Below, piece by piece: positions 18,401 to 26,898 of a stretch of DNA of 64,000 nucleotides. The notes beneath the pieces were generated by a model. That model had not been told where the DNA came from, made no database searches, and saw only the letters and a program-made list of their open reading frames with translations. The stretch comes from Microbacterium aurum (GTDB lineage Bacteria; Actinomycetota; Actinomycetes; Actinomycetales; Microbacteriaceae). A program made the translations under genes and the position numbers. How positions within the stretch are numbered: the stretch's first letter is position 1; each line of letters opens with the position of its first letter. The DNA lies in contig NZ_JAFBCQ010000001.1 in the NCBI RefSeq assembly GCF_016907815.1, positions 806,001-870,000 on the forward strand, read 5' to 3'.

Positions 18401-19090
18401 GAAGACCCGGACGCCGGCGGGGAGGCTCGCGCCCTCGAACGCGCCGAAGCCGGCGATGCGGACGTCGCTCTGCACGGGTGCCGTCTTGGTGGTGGGCAGC
18501 GCCACGACGCCGACCGAACCCTCGGGGTCGACCGAGAAGTCCGCGGCGGGCTCGCCCTCGTTCGCGACGACGGCGAACCGGCCGTCCTTCGAGATCGTCA
18601 CCATGTCGGGGAGCGCCCCGACGGTCACGCTGCCCAGGATCGTGGCGGCATCGGCATCCGCGTCGAAGAACACGAGCCGGCCGGGCTCGGTCTTGATGGG
18701 GTTCTCGAGCGCGATGACGCCGAGGCCGTCGGCGCGGACGGCGACCGAGTTCGCGACGCCGTCGGCGGCGATGGCGAACAGCTCCGTCGGCTGCGTGGCG
18801 TCGGAGTAGTCGAGCACGGTCACCGAGCCGGCCTTCGCGTTCACGACGAACAGGCGGTCGCCGTGGGCGGCGACGATCTCGGCGGCGGAACCGCCGAACA
18901 CGCCGGTGGCGTGCGTGCCGATCGGCGTCAGCGAGATGGCCGCGTCGTCGGCGGAGTGCACGACGGGGACGGCGGGTGCGTCGGCGGCGAGGGCGGCCGC
19001 GGGGGCGAACAGGGGTGTCAGGGCGAGCGTGCAGACGAGTGCGGCCGTGGTGGCGGCACCGAGTGCACGACGTCGGACAGGCGAAGGCAT
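15419..19090 (-). CDS. Secreted, wall-anchored bifunctional nucleotidase with beta-propeller
   Basis: A 1223-residue exported protein. The signal peptide ends near residue 36 (PLFAPAAALAADA). Residues about 45-570 form a choice-of-anchor I-type propeller (GDRLFVVNAKAGSVTVLDYS, VANEGDAREWGSYIDEARV). Residues about 580-1090 form a UshA-like 5'-nucleotidase: metallophosphatase motifs LTINDFHGRIE, SAGDNIGAS, GNHEFDAG and VTGHTHQSF, then the substrate domain with NPGGLRADL and SFLAAGGDNF. After a linker comes an 80-residue stalk domain, LAATGGTFP (a LAxTG sortase signal), a membrane helix and RRRRADAAA. ATG 19090 follows GAGGAC. It probably releases phosphate from extracellular nucleotides; a PHO-box-like site lies upstream. 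Confidence 0.9.
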   Translation of the reverse strand: MPSPVRRRALGAATTAALVCTLALTPLFAPAAALAADAPAVPVVHSADDAAISLTPIGTHATGVFGGSAAEIVAAHGDRLFVVNAKAGSVTVLDYSDATQPTELFAIAADGVANSVAVRADGLGVIALENPIKTEPGRLVFFDADADAATILGSVTVGALPDMVTISKDGRFAVVANEGEPAADFSVDPEGSVGVVALPTTKTAPVQSDVRIAGFGAFEGASLPAGVRVFGPDVAAPDQGERPLEANRVSRNLEPEYITVDGGTAYVAVQEANAIAVVDLASASVTDLYSLGFKDHGAAGNGLDASDRDEAIDIATYPGLKGVYMPDGVASYQASGQTYLVTANEGDAREWGSYIDEARVKDLGKKTLAAVCADSPLAGFTADTALGRLKIATDLGIADGADCYSELYSYGARSFSIWTADGEQVFDSGDGFEQVIADAIPDYFNSGHDETGFDTRSAAKGPEPENVAIGAVNGRTYAFVGLERVGGIMVYDITDPAASSFVTYVNNRDFSAGEEPSSASLDLGAEGVTFIPAEQSTTGEPLLAVANEVSGTTTLFAIDDGLTDIQVLTINDFHGRIEQNLANGEAGAAVLAGAVDAFEAQNPNTLFVSAGDNIGASTFTSFIQQDTPSIQALKAAGLDVGAVGNHEFDAGFADLKDRVTPGLGGSHLSLGANVYLKGTKTPALDEFRVETVDGVRIAFIGTVTEQTAAMVTPTGIAGIEFGDQLEAVNRAAAKITDGDLADVIVVLAHEGPATGSCEAVAGDTTAFGDLIRGASAEVDAIVTGHTHQSFACEVAGPRGERPVIQAHQYGTTLGKLDLSVDSATKELVSITPSLVPLVVGGQAAFAADPAVAQIVTDAVKVADREGTVEVGTISGDILRGGTNGSDRGVESSLGNLVADLYLWATSNEDYAGTPAQIGLMNPGGLRADLVKVGDGTVTVRDVANVQPFANTLVTVTLTGAQLKAVLEEQWQPDGSSRPKLHLGVSDGFTYTYDPTAARGARITSMSLDGKAIAATDRFTVVTNSFLAAGGDNFVTFAAGTDRTDTGQVDLQATVAYFAAHDVVDPAPLGRAVLASGGGELPGTGGPTDAELGAALEGATIDYGSGRVEQGDAFTVNIAGLLPGQQIAATLFSDPIVITGIPAAGTDGRVSFTVTVPTNLTPGAHTLVLTSGTGEVRLAVTVLADGTLAATGGTFPIGFVTVLAAVALALGVLAVRRRRADAAA

Positions 19091-19127
19091 GAGTGTCCTC
19101 AGGTCGGGCGGGCGGGGATGCTCTCTG

Positions 19128-19169
19128 ACTATCGGCGCGGGGTGGCGCGCGCGTGACGTTCGGGTGAAC
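19128..19169 (-). promoter_or_regulatory. PHO-box-like site and promoter of the nucleotidase gene
   Basis: Read on the minus strand, 19169-19148 contains two adjacent 11-mers, GTTCACCCGAA and CGTCACGCGCG, each close to the actinobacterial PhoP repeat consensus G(G/T)TCAYYYR(G/C)G. A GATAGT box lies at 19133-19128, at -10 distance, with the ATG at 19090. Phosphate-starvation control would suit an extracellular nucleotidase. The match is by eye. Confidence 0.45.
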
Positions 19170-19208
19170 GGACGGCATCCGCCGAACCCGCATCGGGGCA
19201 TTGCGCGA

Positions 19209-19230
19209 CTGTGACCGGTCACAGTATGGT
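19209..19230 (+). promoter_or_regulatory. 16-bp perfect palindrome at the amylopullulanase promoter
   Basis: CTGTGACCGGTCACAG (19209-19224) is a perfect palindrome, followed at once by TATGGT (19225-19230), a good -10 box for the gene starting at 19284. The central CCGG resembles LacI-family sugar operators. The spacing (TGTGA-N4-TCACA) is two bases too short for the CRP/GlxR consensus. A maltose/starch-type repressor is plausible; no such regulator gene is in the window. Confidence 0.5.
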
Positions 19231-19283
19231 GGACCGCGACAGCCCGGGCACGTCGTCGTGCCCACGACCCCCCAGGAGCCTCC

Positions 19284-22200
19284 GTGTCGACGATGACCCT
19301 GTCCACTCCAGCCCGGCGACGCCTCGCCGCGCTCACGACCGCGCTGCTCGTCGGATCGGGAGCCGTCGCCGTCGTCGCGGCCCCCTCTGTCGCGGCAGAC
19401 CGCACCCCGGTCCTCGTCGGCAGCCTGCAGAGTGAGATCGGATGCCCCGGGGACTGGGACCCCGCGTGCGCCGCGAGCACCCTCCAGCCCGTCGACGGCA
19501 CGTCGCAGTACGCGCAGACGTTCGACGTGCCCGCCGGCACCTACGAGTACAAGGTCGCGCTGGACGGCACGTGGGACGAGAGCTACGGCGCCGACGGTGC
19601 GGCAGGCGGAGCCAACCTGCCCCTGACGATCGACGGACCCGCCAGGCTCCGCTTCGTCTACGACGACGAGAGCCACCGCATCGGGATCGAGGTCGAATCC
19701 CTGGCGTCCGGCTACACCGCCGCCGACGACGCGCTGGTCGCCGCGCCAGTGCGCCAGGCCGGCGACGGCAAGCAGTTCTACTTCGTGATGACCGACCGCT
19801 TCGCCAACGGCGACGCCGGCAACGACACCGGCGGCCTCACCGGCGACCGGCTCACGACCGGGTTCGACCCCACGTCAACCGGCTTCTACAACGGCGGCGA
19901 CCTCGCCGGCCTGCAGCAGAACCTCGACTACATCGCCGGCCTCGGCACGACCGCGATCTGGCTGACGCCGAGCTTCAAGAACAAGCCCGTGCAGGGCGTC
20001 GGCGCCGACGCGAGCGCCGGCTACCACGGGTACTGGGTCACCGACTTCACGCAGATCGACCCGCACCTCGGCACCAACGACGAGCTGAAGGCGCTCATCG
20101 ACGACGCGCATGACCGCGGCATCGACGTCTACTTCGACATCATCACCAACCACACCGCCGACGTCATCTCGTACGCCGAGAACCAGTACACCTACATCGA
20201 CCAGGCATCCGCGCCGTACACGGATGCCGCCGGCACCCCGTTCGACCCCGCGGACTACGCCGGGACGAACACGTTCCCCGCGATGGATGCCGCGACGAGC
20301 TTCCCTTACACGCCCGTCGTCGCCGACGCCGAGAAGGACATCAAGGTGCCGGCGTGGCTCAACGACGTCACGCTGTACCACAACCGCGGCGACTCGACCT
20401 ACTCGGGCGAGTCCACGACGTACGGCGATTTCTCCGGCCTCGACGACCTCATGACCGAGAACCCCGCGGTCGTCGACGGCTTCGCGCAGGTGTACCAGAC
20501 GTGGATCGACCTCGGCATCGACGGGTTCCGCATCGACACCGCCAAGCACGTGAACTTCGAGTTCTGGCAGGGCTGGACGACCCAGGTGCTCGATTACGCG
20601 CACAGCAAGGGCAAGAGCGACTTCTTCATGTTCGGCGAGGTGTACGACGCCGACCCGGCGCTGCTCGCGCCCTACGTCCGCGACACCGACATGAGCTCGG
20701 TGCTCGACTTCACGTTCCAGTCGGCGGCGACGAGCTTCGCCAAGGGCGGCGACGCGACGGTGCTGCAGAAGCTTTTCGCGGGCGATGACCGCTACACCAC
20801 ACCGGATTCGTCGGCGACGGCGTTGCCGACGTTCCTCGGCAACCACGACATGGGCCGCATCGGCTACTTGCTGAAGAAGTCCGCCGACGCGCAGGCGCGT
20901 GACCAGCTCGCGCACGATCTGATGTTCCTCAGCCGCGGCCAGCCGGTCGTCTACTACGGCGACGAGCAGGGCTTCACGGGTGCCGACCCCGGCAACGACA
21001 AGAGCGCGCGGCAGAGCCTGTTCGCCAGCGACGTGGCCGAGTACCAGAACCAGACCCTCATCGACGGGTCGACGGCGGGGTCCGTCGATCGCTACGACAC
21101 CGACGCCGTGCTCTACCGGCACATCGCCGCTCTCGCCGATCTGCGCGCGGAGCACCCCGCGCTCGTGGACGGGGCGCAGATCGAGCGGTATGCGAAAGAC
21201 GGCGTCTACGCCTTCTCGCGCGTCGACGCGGCGGAGAAGGTCGAGTACCTCGTCGCGCTCAACAACACCGCCTCGGCGGCGACGGTGTCGGTGCCGACGC
21301 TGACCGCGGCGGCCACGTTCACGGGGCTGTACGGCGCGTCCGGCACCACGACGAGTGACGCGGATGCCGCGGCATCCGTCACCGTCCCGGCACTGTCGGC
21401 GGTCGTCTACCGGGCCGACCGCGCGGTGACCGCGCCGAGCGAGGCGGCGGCGCTGCAGGTCACCGTTCCCGTCGCCGGCGCGGGGGTGTCGGGCTCGGTG
21501 GGCGACCGCCGACCAGTCGTGGCGGCAGACGAGCTTCGCCTGGCGGGTTGTCGGCGGCGACGAATGGCACGCGCTGGGCACCGCCGAAGACACCACCCCG
21601 GGCGTCTACCACGACGTCGCCGGCCTGGCCGACGGGACGCTGATCGAGTACCGCGCGGTGTCGACGGATGCCGCCGGCCACCGCTCCGCGGCATCCACGT
21701 ACGCCTCCGTCGGCAACCGGGTCACCCTCGTCGAGGAGCCCGAGCCGGAGGAGCCCGAAGAAGCGACGCCGTACGACTTCGTCAGCATCCCCGGGTCGCT
21801 CAACACCGAGATGGGCTGCGCGGGCGACTGGGCCCCCGACTGCGACCAGGCGCAGATGACGCTGGTCGACGGGATCTGGCAGCTCACCGTCGACCTGCCG
21901 GCCGGCGACTACGAGTACAAGGTCGCGACCGAGAAGAGCTGGGACGAGAACTACGGCGCGAACGGTGTGGCGAGCGGGGCGAACATCGCGCTCTCGCACG
22001 CGGGCGGACCGGTGACGTTCTGGTTCGATCCGCGCACGAAGCTCGTGCGTTCCACCGCCGACGGACCCGCCGTGACCCTCGCCGGGTCGTTCCAGTCGCA
22101 GGTCGGCTGCAGCATGGACTGGGCGCCGGGATGCCTCGCGACGCTCATGTTCGACGGCGACGGCGACGGCATTCTGGAGTACTCCACGACGAAGATCGCG

Positions 22201-25200
22201 ACGGGCGCCTACCAGGTGAAGGTCACGCACGGTCTGACCTGGAACGAGAACTACGGCGAGGGCGGCGTGAAGGACGGCGCGAACATCGACTTCTCGGCGA
22301 CGGAGGGCAAACGCGTCACGTTCCGCTACGACATCGCGACGCACGTGCTCGAGATCACGTCGGCCGACCCGCCGCTGGCGGGCACGGGACAGTCGCGCGC
22401 GCACTGGATCGACGCCGAGACGATCGTCTGGCCGGGCGAGCTGGGTGCGAGGGCGGATGCCGCGACGTGGGAGCTGTACGGGTCCGCGGCGGCCGGCCTC
22501 GCGGTGACGGACGGTGCTGTCACGGGCGGTGAGCCGATCGCGCTCACCCGGATCACCGGCGGCCTCACCGCCGCGCAACGCGAGCGGTTCCCCGCGCTGT
22601 CCGGATACGTCGCGCTGCACGTCGACGGGCAGGACCGTGACGCCGTGGCCGCGCTGCTGCGCGGGCAGGTCGCGGTCGCGCAGCGCGACGCGGGCGGTGC
22701 GCTCGTGGCGTTCACGGGTGTGCAGATCCCCGGCGTGCTCGACGACCTGTACGCCGACGCCGTCGAAGACCAGCCGCTCGGCGTCTCGTTCGACGGCGGT
22801 GCGCCCACCTTCCGGCTCTGGGCTCCCACCGCGCAGACGGCGACCCTGCTGACGTGGCCCGCCGGCGGGACCGGAGAGCCAACCCGGCACGAGGCCGCGT
22901 TCGACGCGGCATCCGGCACCTGGACGGTCGCGGGGCAGAAGAGCCTCGCCGGCGCCGAATACCTGTGGGAGGTCGTGGTCTACGCGCCGACGACGGGGAA
23001 GATCGAGACGAACGCCGTCACGGATCCGTCGTCGATCGCCCTGACGACGAACTCGACGCGCTCGGTCGCGATCGACCTCGCCGACCCTGCCTGGCAGCCC
23101 GAGCAGTGGTCCGAGACCCCGGCTCCGGTCATCGAGAACGCCGTCGATCGGGCGATCTACGAGCTGCACATCCGCGACTTCTCGATCACGGATGAGACGG
23201 TGCCCGCCGCCGAGCGTGGCACGTACCTCGCGTTCACGCGCGACAGCGCCGGTACGCAGCAGTTGACGCAGCTGGCCTCCGCCGGCATCAACACGGTGCA
23301 CCTGCTGCCGTCGTTCGACATCGCGACGATCGAGGAGGACCGCGCGGCGCAGGCCGTTCCGGCGTGCGACCTCGCGTCGTACGCGCCCGACTCCGACCAG
23401 CAGCAGGCGTGCGTGGCTGCCGTCGCCGACGCGGACGGCTTCAACTGGGGCTACGACCCGTTCCACTACCAGGCGCCGGAGGGGTCGTACGCGGTGAATC
23501 CCGAGGGCGGTGCGCGCGTCAGCGAGTTCCGTTCGATGGTGGGGGCGCTGCACGGCATGGGCCTGCAGGTCGTGCTCGACGAGGTGTTCAACCACACCTC
23601 GGCCGCCGGCCAAGCCGACACCTCGGTGCTCGACCGGGTCGTGCCGGGCTACTACCAGCGGCTCGACGGCAACGGCGCGGTGCAGACCTCGACGTGCTGC
23701 CAGAACGTCGCGACCGAACACGAGGTGGCGCAGAAGCTCATGGTCGACTCCGTCGTGCTGTGGGCACGGGAGTACAAGGTCGACGGCTTCCGCTTCGACC
23801 TGATGGGTCACCACTCGAAGGAGAACCTGCTGGCCGTGCGCGCCGCGCTCGACGAGCTCACGCTCGAGAAGGACGGCGTCGACGGGAAGGCGATCTACCT
23901 GTACGGCGAGGGCTGGAACTTCGGCGAGGTCGCCGACAACGCCCTGTTCGAGCAGGCGACGCAGGGGCAGCTCGGCGGCACCGGCATCGGGACGTTCAAC
24001 GACCGCCTGCGGGACGCCGTGCACGGCGGCAGCCCCGTCGACAGCGGGTCGACCTTCCGTCAGGGCTATGGCACGGGCCTCGGCACCGACCCGAACGGCG
24101 ACCCGATCAACGGGACCACCGAGCAGGCGCTCGCCGATCTCGGTCACCAGGCCGACCTCGTCAAGCTGGGTCTCGCGGGCAACCTGCGCGACTTCTCGCT
24201 GACGACGGCGGACGGCTCGGTGAAGAAGGGCTCCGAGATCGACTACAACGGCCAGCCCGCCGGCTACGCCGACGAGCCGGACGAGGTCATCTCGTACGTC
24301 GATGCGCACGACAACGAGACGCTGTACGACCTGTCGGTGTTCAAGCTGCCGGTGGGGACCTCGATGGCCGACCGCGTGCGCATGAACACGCTGGAGCTCG
24401 CGACGGCCACGCTCGGCCAGAGCCCGTCGTTCTGGCACGCCGGCACCGAGCTGCTGCGGTCGAAGTCGCTCGATCGCAACAGCTACAACTCGGGTGACTG
24501 GTTCAACCGCATCGACTGGACCGGTGAGGAGTCGACCTTCGGGTCGGGGCTGCCGATGTCGGCCGACAACTCGGCCAAGTGGAGCGTCATGGCCCCGCTG
24601 CTGGCCAACCCCGCGCTGAAGCCGACCGCGGCAGACATCGCCGCGGCCGAGGGTCAGGCGCTGGACCTGCTGCGCGTGCGCTCGGAGGTCGGGCTGCTGC
24701 AGCTCGGCTCGGCGGAGCGGATCTCCGAGAAGGTCAGCTTCCCGAACAGCGGCACCGGCGCGACGCCGGGCGTCATCGTGATGGCGATCGACGACGTCGT
24801 GGGCGCGGACGCCGACCCCGCTCTGGACGGCGCGCTCGTCGTGTTCAATGCGTCGCCGACCGCGACGACCCAGCAGGTGGGCGCGTTCGCCGGGCGCGAC
24901 TTCGCGCTGACTGCGGCGCAGGCCGGTGGCACCGACGCGGTCGTGAAGACGACGACGTGGGATGCCGAGACGGGTACCGTCACGGTGCCCGCGCGCACGG
25001 TCGCGGTACTCGTGGACGCGCAGTCCACGACGCCGGGCGGCGGCGACGGCGACGGTGACGGCGACGGCGGCGGCGAGGGGGCTGGCGACGGGGGCGCGTG
25101 GGCGACGATCGACGTCGGCGACGGCCGGGTCGAGCAGGGCGGCTCACTGCACGTGCGGGTGAGCGGCCTCGAGGCCGGTCAGCGCATCTCCGCGACGCTG

Positions 25201-25500
25201 CACAGCGACCCGATCGTGGTGAGCGGCATCCCCGCCGCCGGAGCGGACGGGACGGTCGCGTTCGACGTCGCGATCCCGGCGGACTTCGCCCTCGGCGCGC
25301 ACACCCTCGTGATCGCGTCGGTCGGGGAGGACCCGCTCACCGCCGCCGTCGAGGTGCTGCCGGCGGGCGCCCTCGCGAGCACCGGAGCCGAGCCGCCGTA
25401 CGGGTTCGTGCTGGTGATGCTGGCGATGATCGCCGCCGGTGTGATCATGGCCGCCCGCCGGCGGCGGACTGCCGCGGCGGGCGTCGACTCCGCGAGCTGA
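19284..25500 (+). pseudogene. Wall-anchored alpha-amylase/pullulanase fusion, split by a +1 frameshift
   Basis: Two frames of one gene. Removing a G from the GGG at 21500-21502 gives a continuous 2071-residue product, with SGSV joining directly to ATADQSWRQTSFAW. Order: signal peptide to about residue 38; X25-type starch module (GCPGDWDPAC); GH13 alpha-amylase with FDIITNHTADV, GIDGFRIDTAKHV, FGEVYD and FLGNHDMG; junction; two more X25 modules (GCAGDWAPDC, GCSMDWAPGC); pullulanase with WGYDPFHYQAPEGSY, DEVFNHT, DGFRFDLMGHH, YGEGWNFGE and YVDAHDNET; stalk domain; LASTG sorting signal, membrane helix and basic tail. GTG 19284 follows AGGAG. As written, the first part runs to 22532 with junk, and the second could only start internally (GTG 21658) without a signal peptide. 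Confidence 0.85.
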
Positions 25501-25520
25501 CACCGGCATCCCGCCGGGCA

Positions 25521-25625
25521 CCGAGACCCCGCCTGGACGCCGAGACCCCGTGTTGGGACGCGGGGTCTCGGCGCGTGGGCGGGGTCTCGCGTGGGATGGG
25601 TCGGCGCGTGGGCGGGGTCTCGCGT
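25521..25625. repeat. Intergenic CGAGACCCCG repeat cluster with terminator-like stem
   Basis: The decamer CGAGACCCCG occurs twice (25522-25531, 25541-25550) and its complement CGGGGTCTCG three times (25561-25570, 25580-25589, 25613-25622). CCGAGACCCCG (25540-25550) and its complement (25561-25571) make an 11-bp stem with a 10-nt loop, 40 bp after the amylopullulanase stop, so it may act as a terminator. A 22-bp direct repeat starting GCGCGTGGGCGG occupies 25571-25592 and 25604-25625 (period 33). No gene was seen here. Confidence 0.7.
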
Positions 25626-25733
25626 CGGATGGGGTGGGGCCTCGCCGTGCGCGGGTGTGACGACGTAGACTGAGCAATGTGCCCTACCGGGCGCGGACGA
25701 AGATGTCTATCTGTCTCACAAGGACGTGACTAC

Positions 25734-26888
25734 ATGAGCATGACCGCTGCCCCGGCGACGCTTTCGGCAGAAGAACGCGACGCCATCCTCGATGCCGTTC
25801 GGGAGTTCGCCGACACCCGCCTTGCGCCGCACGCGCTGGAGTGGGACCGCGACAAGCACTTCCCGCTCGACGCGCTCTCCGCCGCCGGAGAGCTGGGGCT
25901 CGGCGGGATCTCCGTGCGCGACGACGTCGGCGGCGCCGGCCTGCGGCGAGAGGATGCCGCGGCCATCTTCGAAGTTCTCGCGATGGGCGACCCGACGATC
26001 GCCGCCTACATCTCGATCCACAACATGGTCGCGTGGATGATCGACACGTTCGGCACCGACGACCAGCGGCGGCGCTGGCTGCCGAACCTCGTGGCGATGA
26101 CCGAGCTCGGCTCGTACTGCCTCACCGAGCCGGGTGCCGGGTCGGATGCCGCGGCGATCACGACCAGCGCCATTCCCGACGGCGACGAATACGTCCTGAC
26201 CGGCGTCAAGCAGTTCATCTCGGGTGCGGGCGCCGCGGCGGTCTATGTCGTCATGGCCCGCACGGGGGCGCCCGGCGCGAAGGGCATCACGGCCTTCCTC
26301 GTCCCGGCGGATTCCGCGGGTCTCAGCTTCGGGCCGAACGAGCACAAGATGGGCTGGAACGCGCAGCCCACCCGACAGGTGATCCTCGACGAGGTGCGCG
26401 TCCCGGCATCCGCCGTTCTGGGGGAGGTCGGGGCCGGCTTCCGCATCGCGATGAAGGGTCTCAACGGCGGGCGCGTGAACATCGCGGCGTGCTCGATCGG
26501 GGGTGCGCAGTGGGCGCTGGACCGTGCGGTGCGGTACGTGCACGAGCGGTTCACCTTCGGCGAGGCGCTCGTCGAGCGGCAGACGGTCGTGTTCGCGCTC
26601 GCCGACATGGCGACGCAGCTGCAGGCGGCGCGCGCTCTCGTGCAGGGCGCCGCGCGCGCGATCGACGAGGGCGCGCCGGACGTGGCGGTGCAGTGCGCGA
26701 TGGCCAAGCGGTTCGCGACGGATGCCGGGTTCGAGGTCGCCAATCAGGCGCTGCAGCTGCACGGCGGGTACGGATACCTGCAGGAGTACGGCATCGAGAA
26801 GGTGGTGCGCGACCTGCGCGTGCACCAGATCCTCGAGGGGACGAACGAGATCATGCGGGTGGTCATCGGCCGCGGCGTGCTGGGCTGA
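25734..26888 (+). CDS. Acyl-CoA dehydrogenase (short/branched-chain or isobutyryl type)
   Basis: A 384-residue FAD enzyme that introduces a 2,3 double bond into acyl-CoA and passes electrons to ETF. It contains YCLTEPGAGSDAAA (about residue 125), GVKQFISGAGAAAVYVVMA (about 155), and QLHGGYGYLQEYGIEKVVRD followed by the catalytic-base glutamate in ILEGTNEIMRVVIGR (about 367). ATG 25734 lies 8 bp after AAGGAC, and TAGACT near 25664 is a likely -10 box giving a leader of about 50 nt. Sequence style is nearest isobutyryl-CoA/short branched-chain dehydrogenases. It ends 10 bp from the convergent hsdR. ETF genes are at 42764-44543. Confidence 0.9.
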   Translation: MSMTAAPATLSAEERDAILDAVREFADTRLAPHALEWDRDKHFPLDALSAAGELGLGGISVRDDVGGAGLRREDAAAIFEVLAMGDPTIAAYISIHNMVAWMIDTFGTDDQRRRWLPNLVAMTELGSYCLTEPGAGSDAAAITTSAIPDGDEYVLTGVKQFISGAGAAAVYVVMARTGAPGAKGITAFLVPADSAGLSFGPNEHKMGWNAQPTRQVILDEVRVPASAVLGEVGAGFRIAMKGLNGGRVNIAACSIGGAQWALDRAVRYVHERFTFGEALVERQTVVFALADMATQLQAARALVQGAARAIDEGAPDVAVQCAMAKRFATDAGFEVANQALQLHGGYGYLQEYGIEKVVRDLRVHQILEGTNEIMRVVIGRGVLG

Positions 26889-26898
26889 GCCTCGCGGG

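Noticed and set aside
15599..19156. A 1185-codon open frame on the plus strand
   Set aside because: It lies wholly antisense to the nucleotidase, is Arg/Val/Gly-rich without motifs, and reflects high GC.
19209..19224. CRP/GlxR binding site
   Set aside because: The half-sites TGTGA/TCACA are separated by 4 bp instead of 6. A LacI-type operator fits better.
21490..21510. Programmed +1 ribosomal frameshift in the amylopullulanase
   Set aside because: No slippery sequence, stop codon or stem typical of programmed shifting is seen at the junction. A simple one-base insertion explains it.
25521..25625. CRISPR array
   Set aside because: Repeats are 10-22 bp, occur in both orientations and lack regular unique spacers; no cas genes are present.
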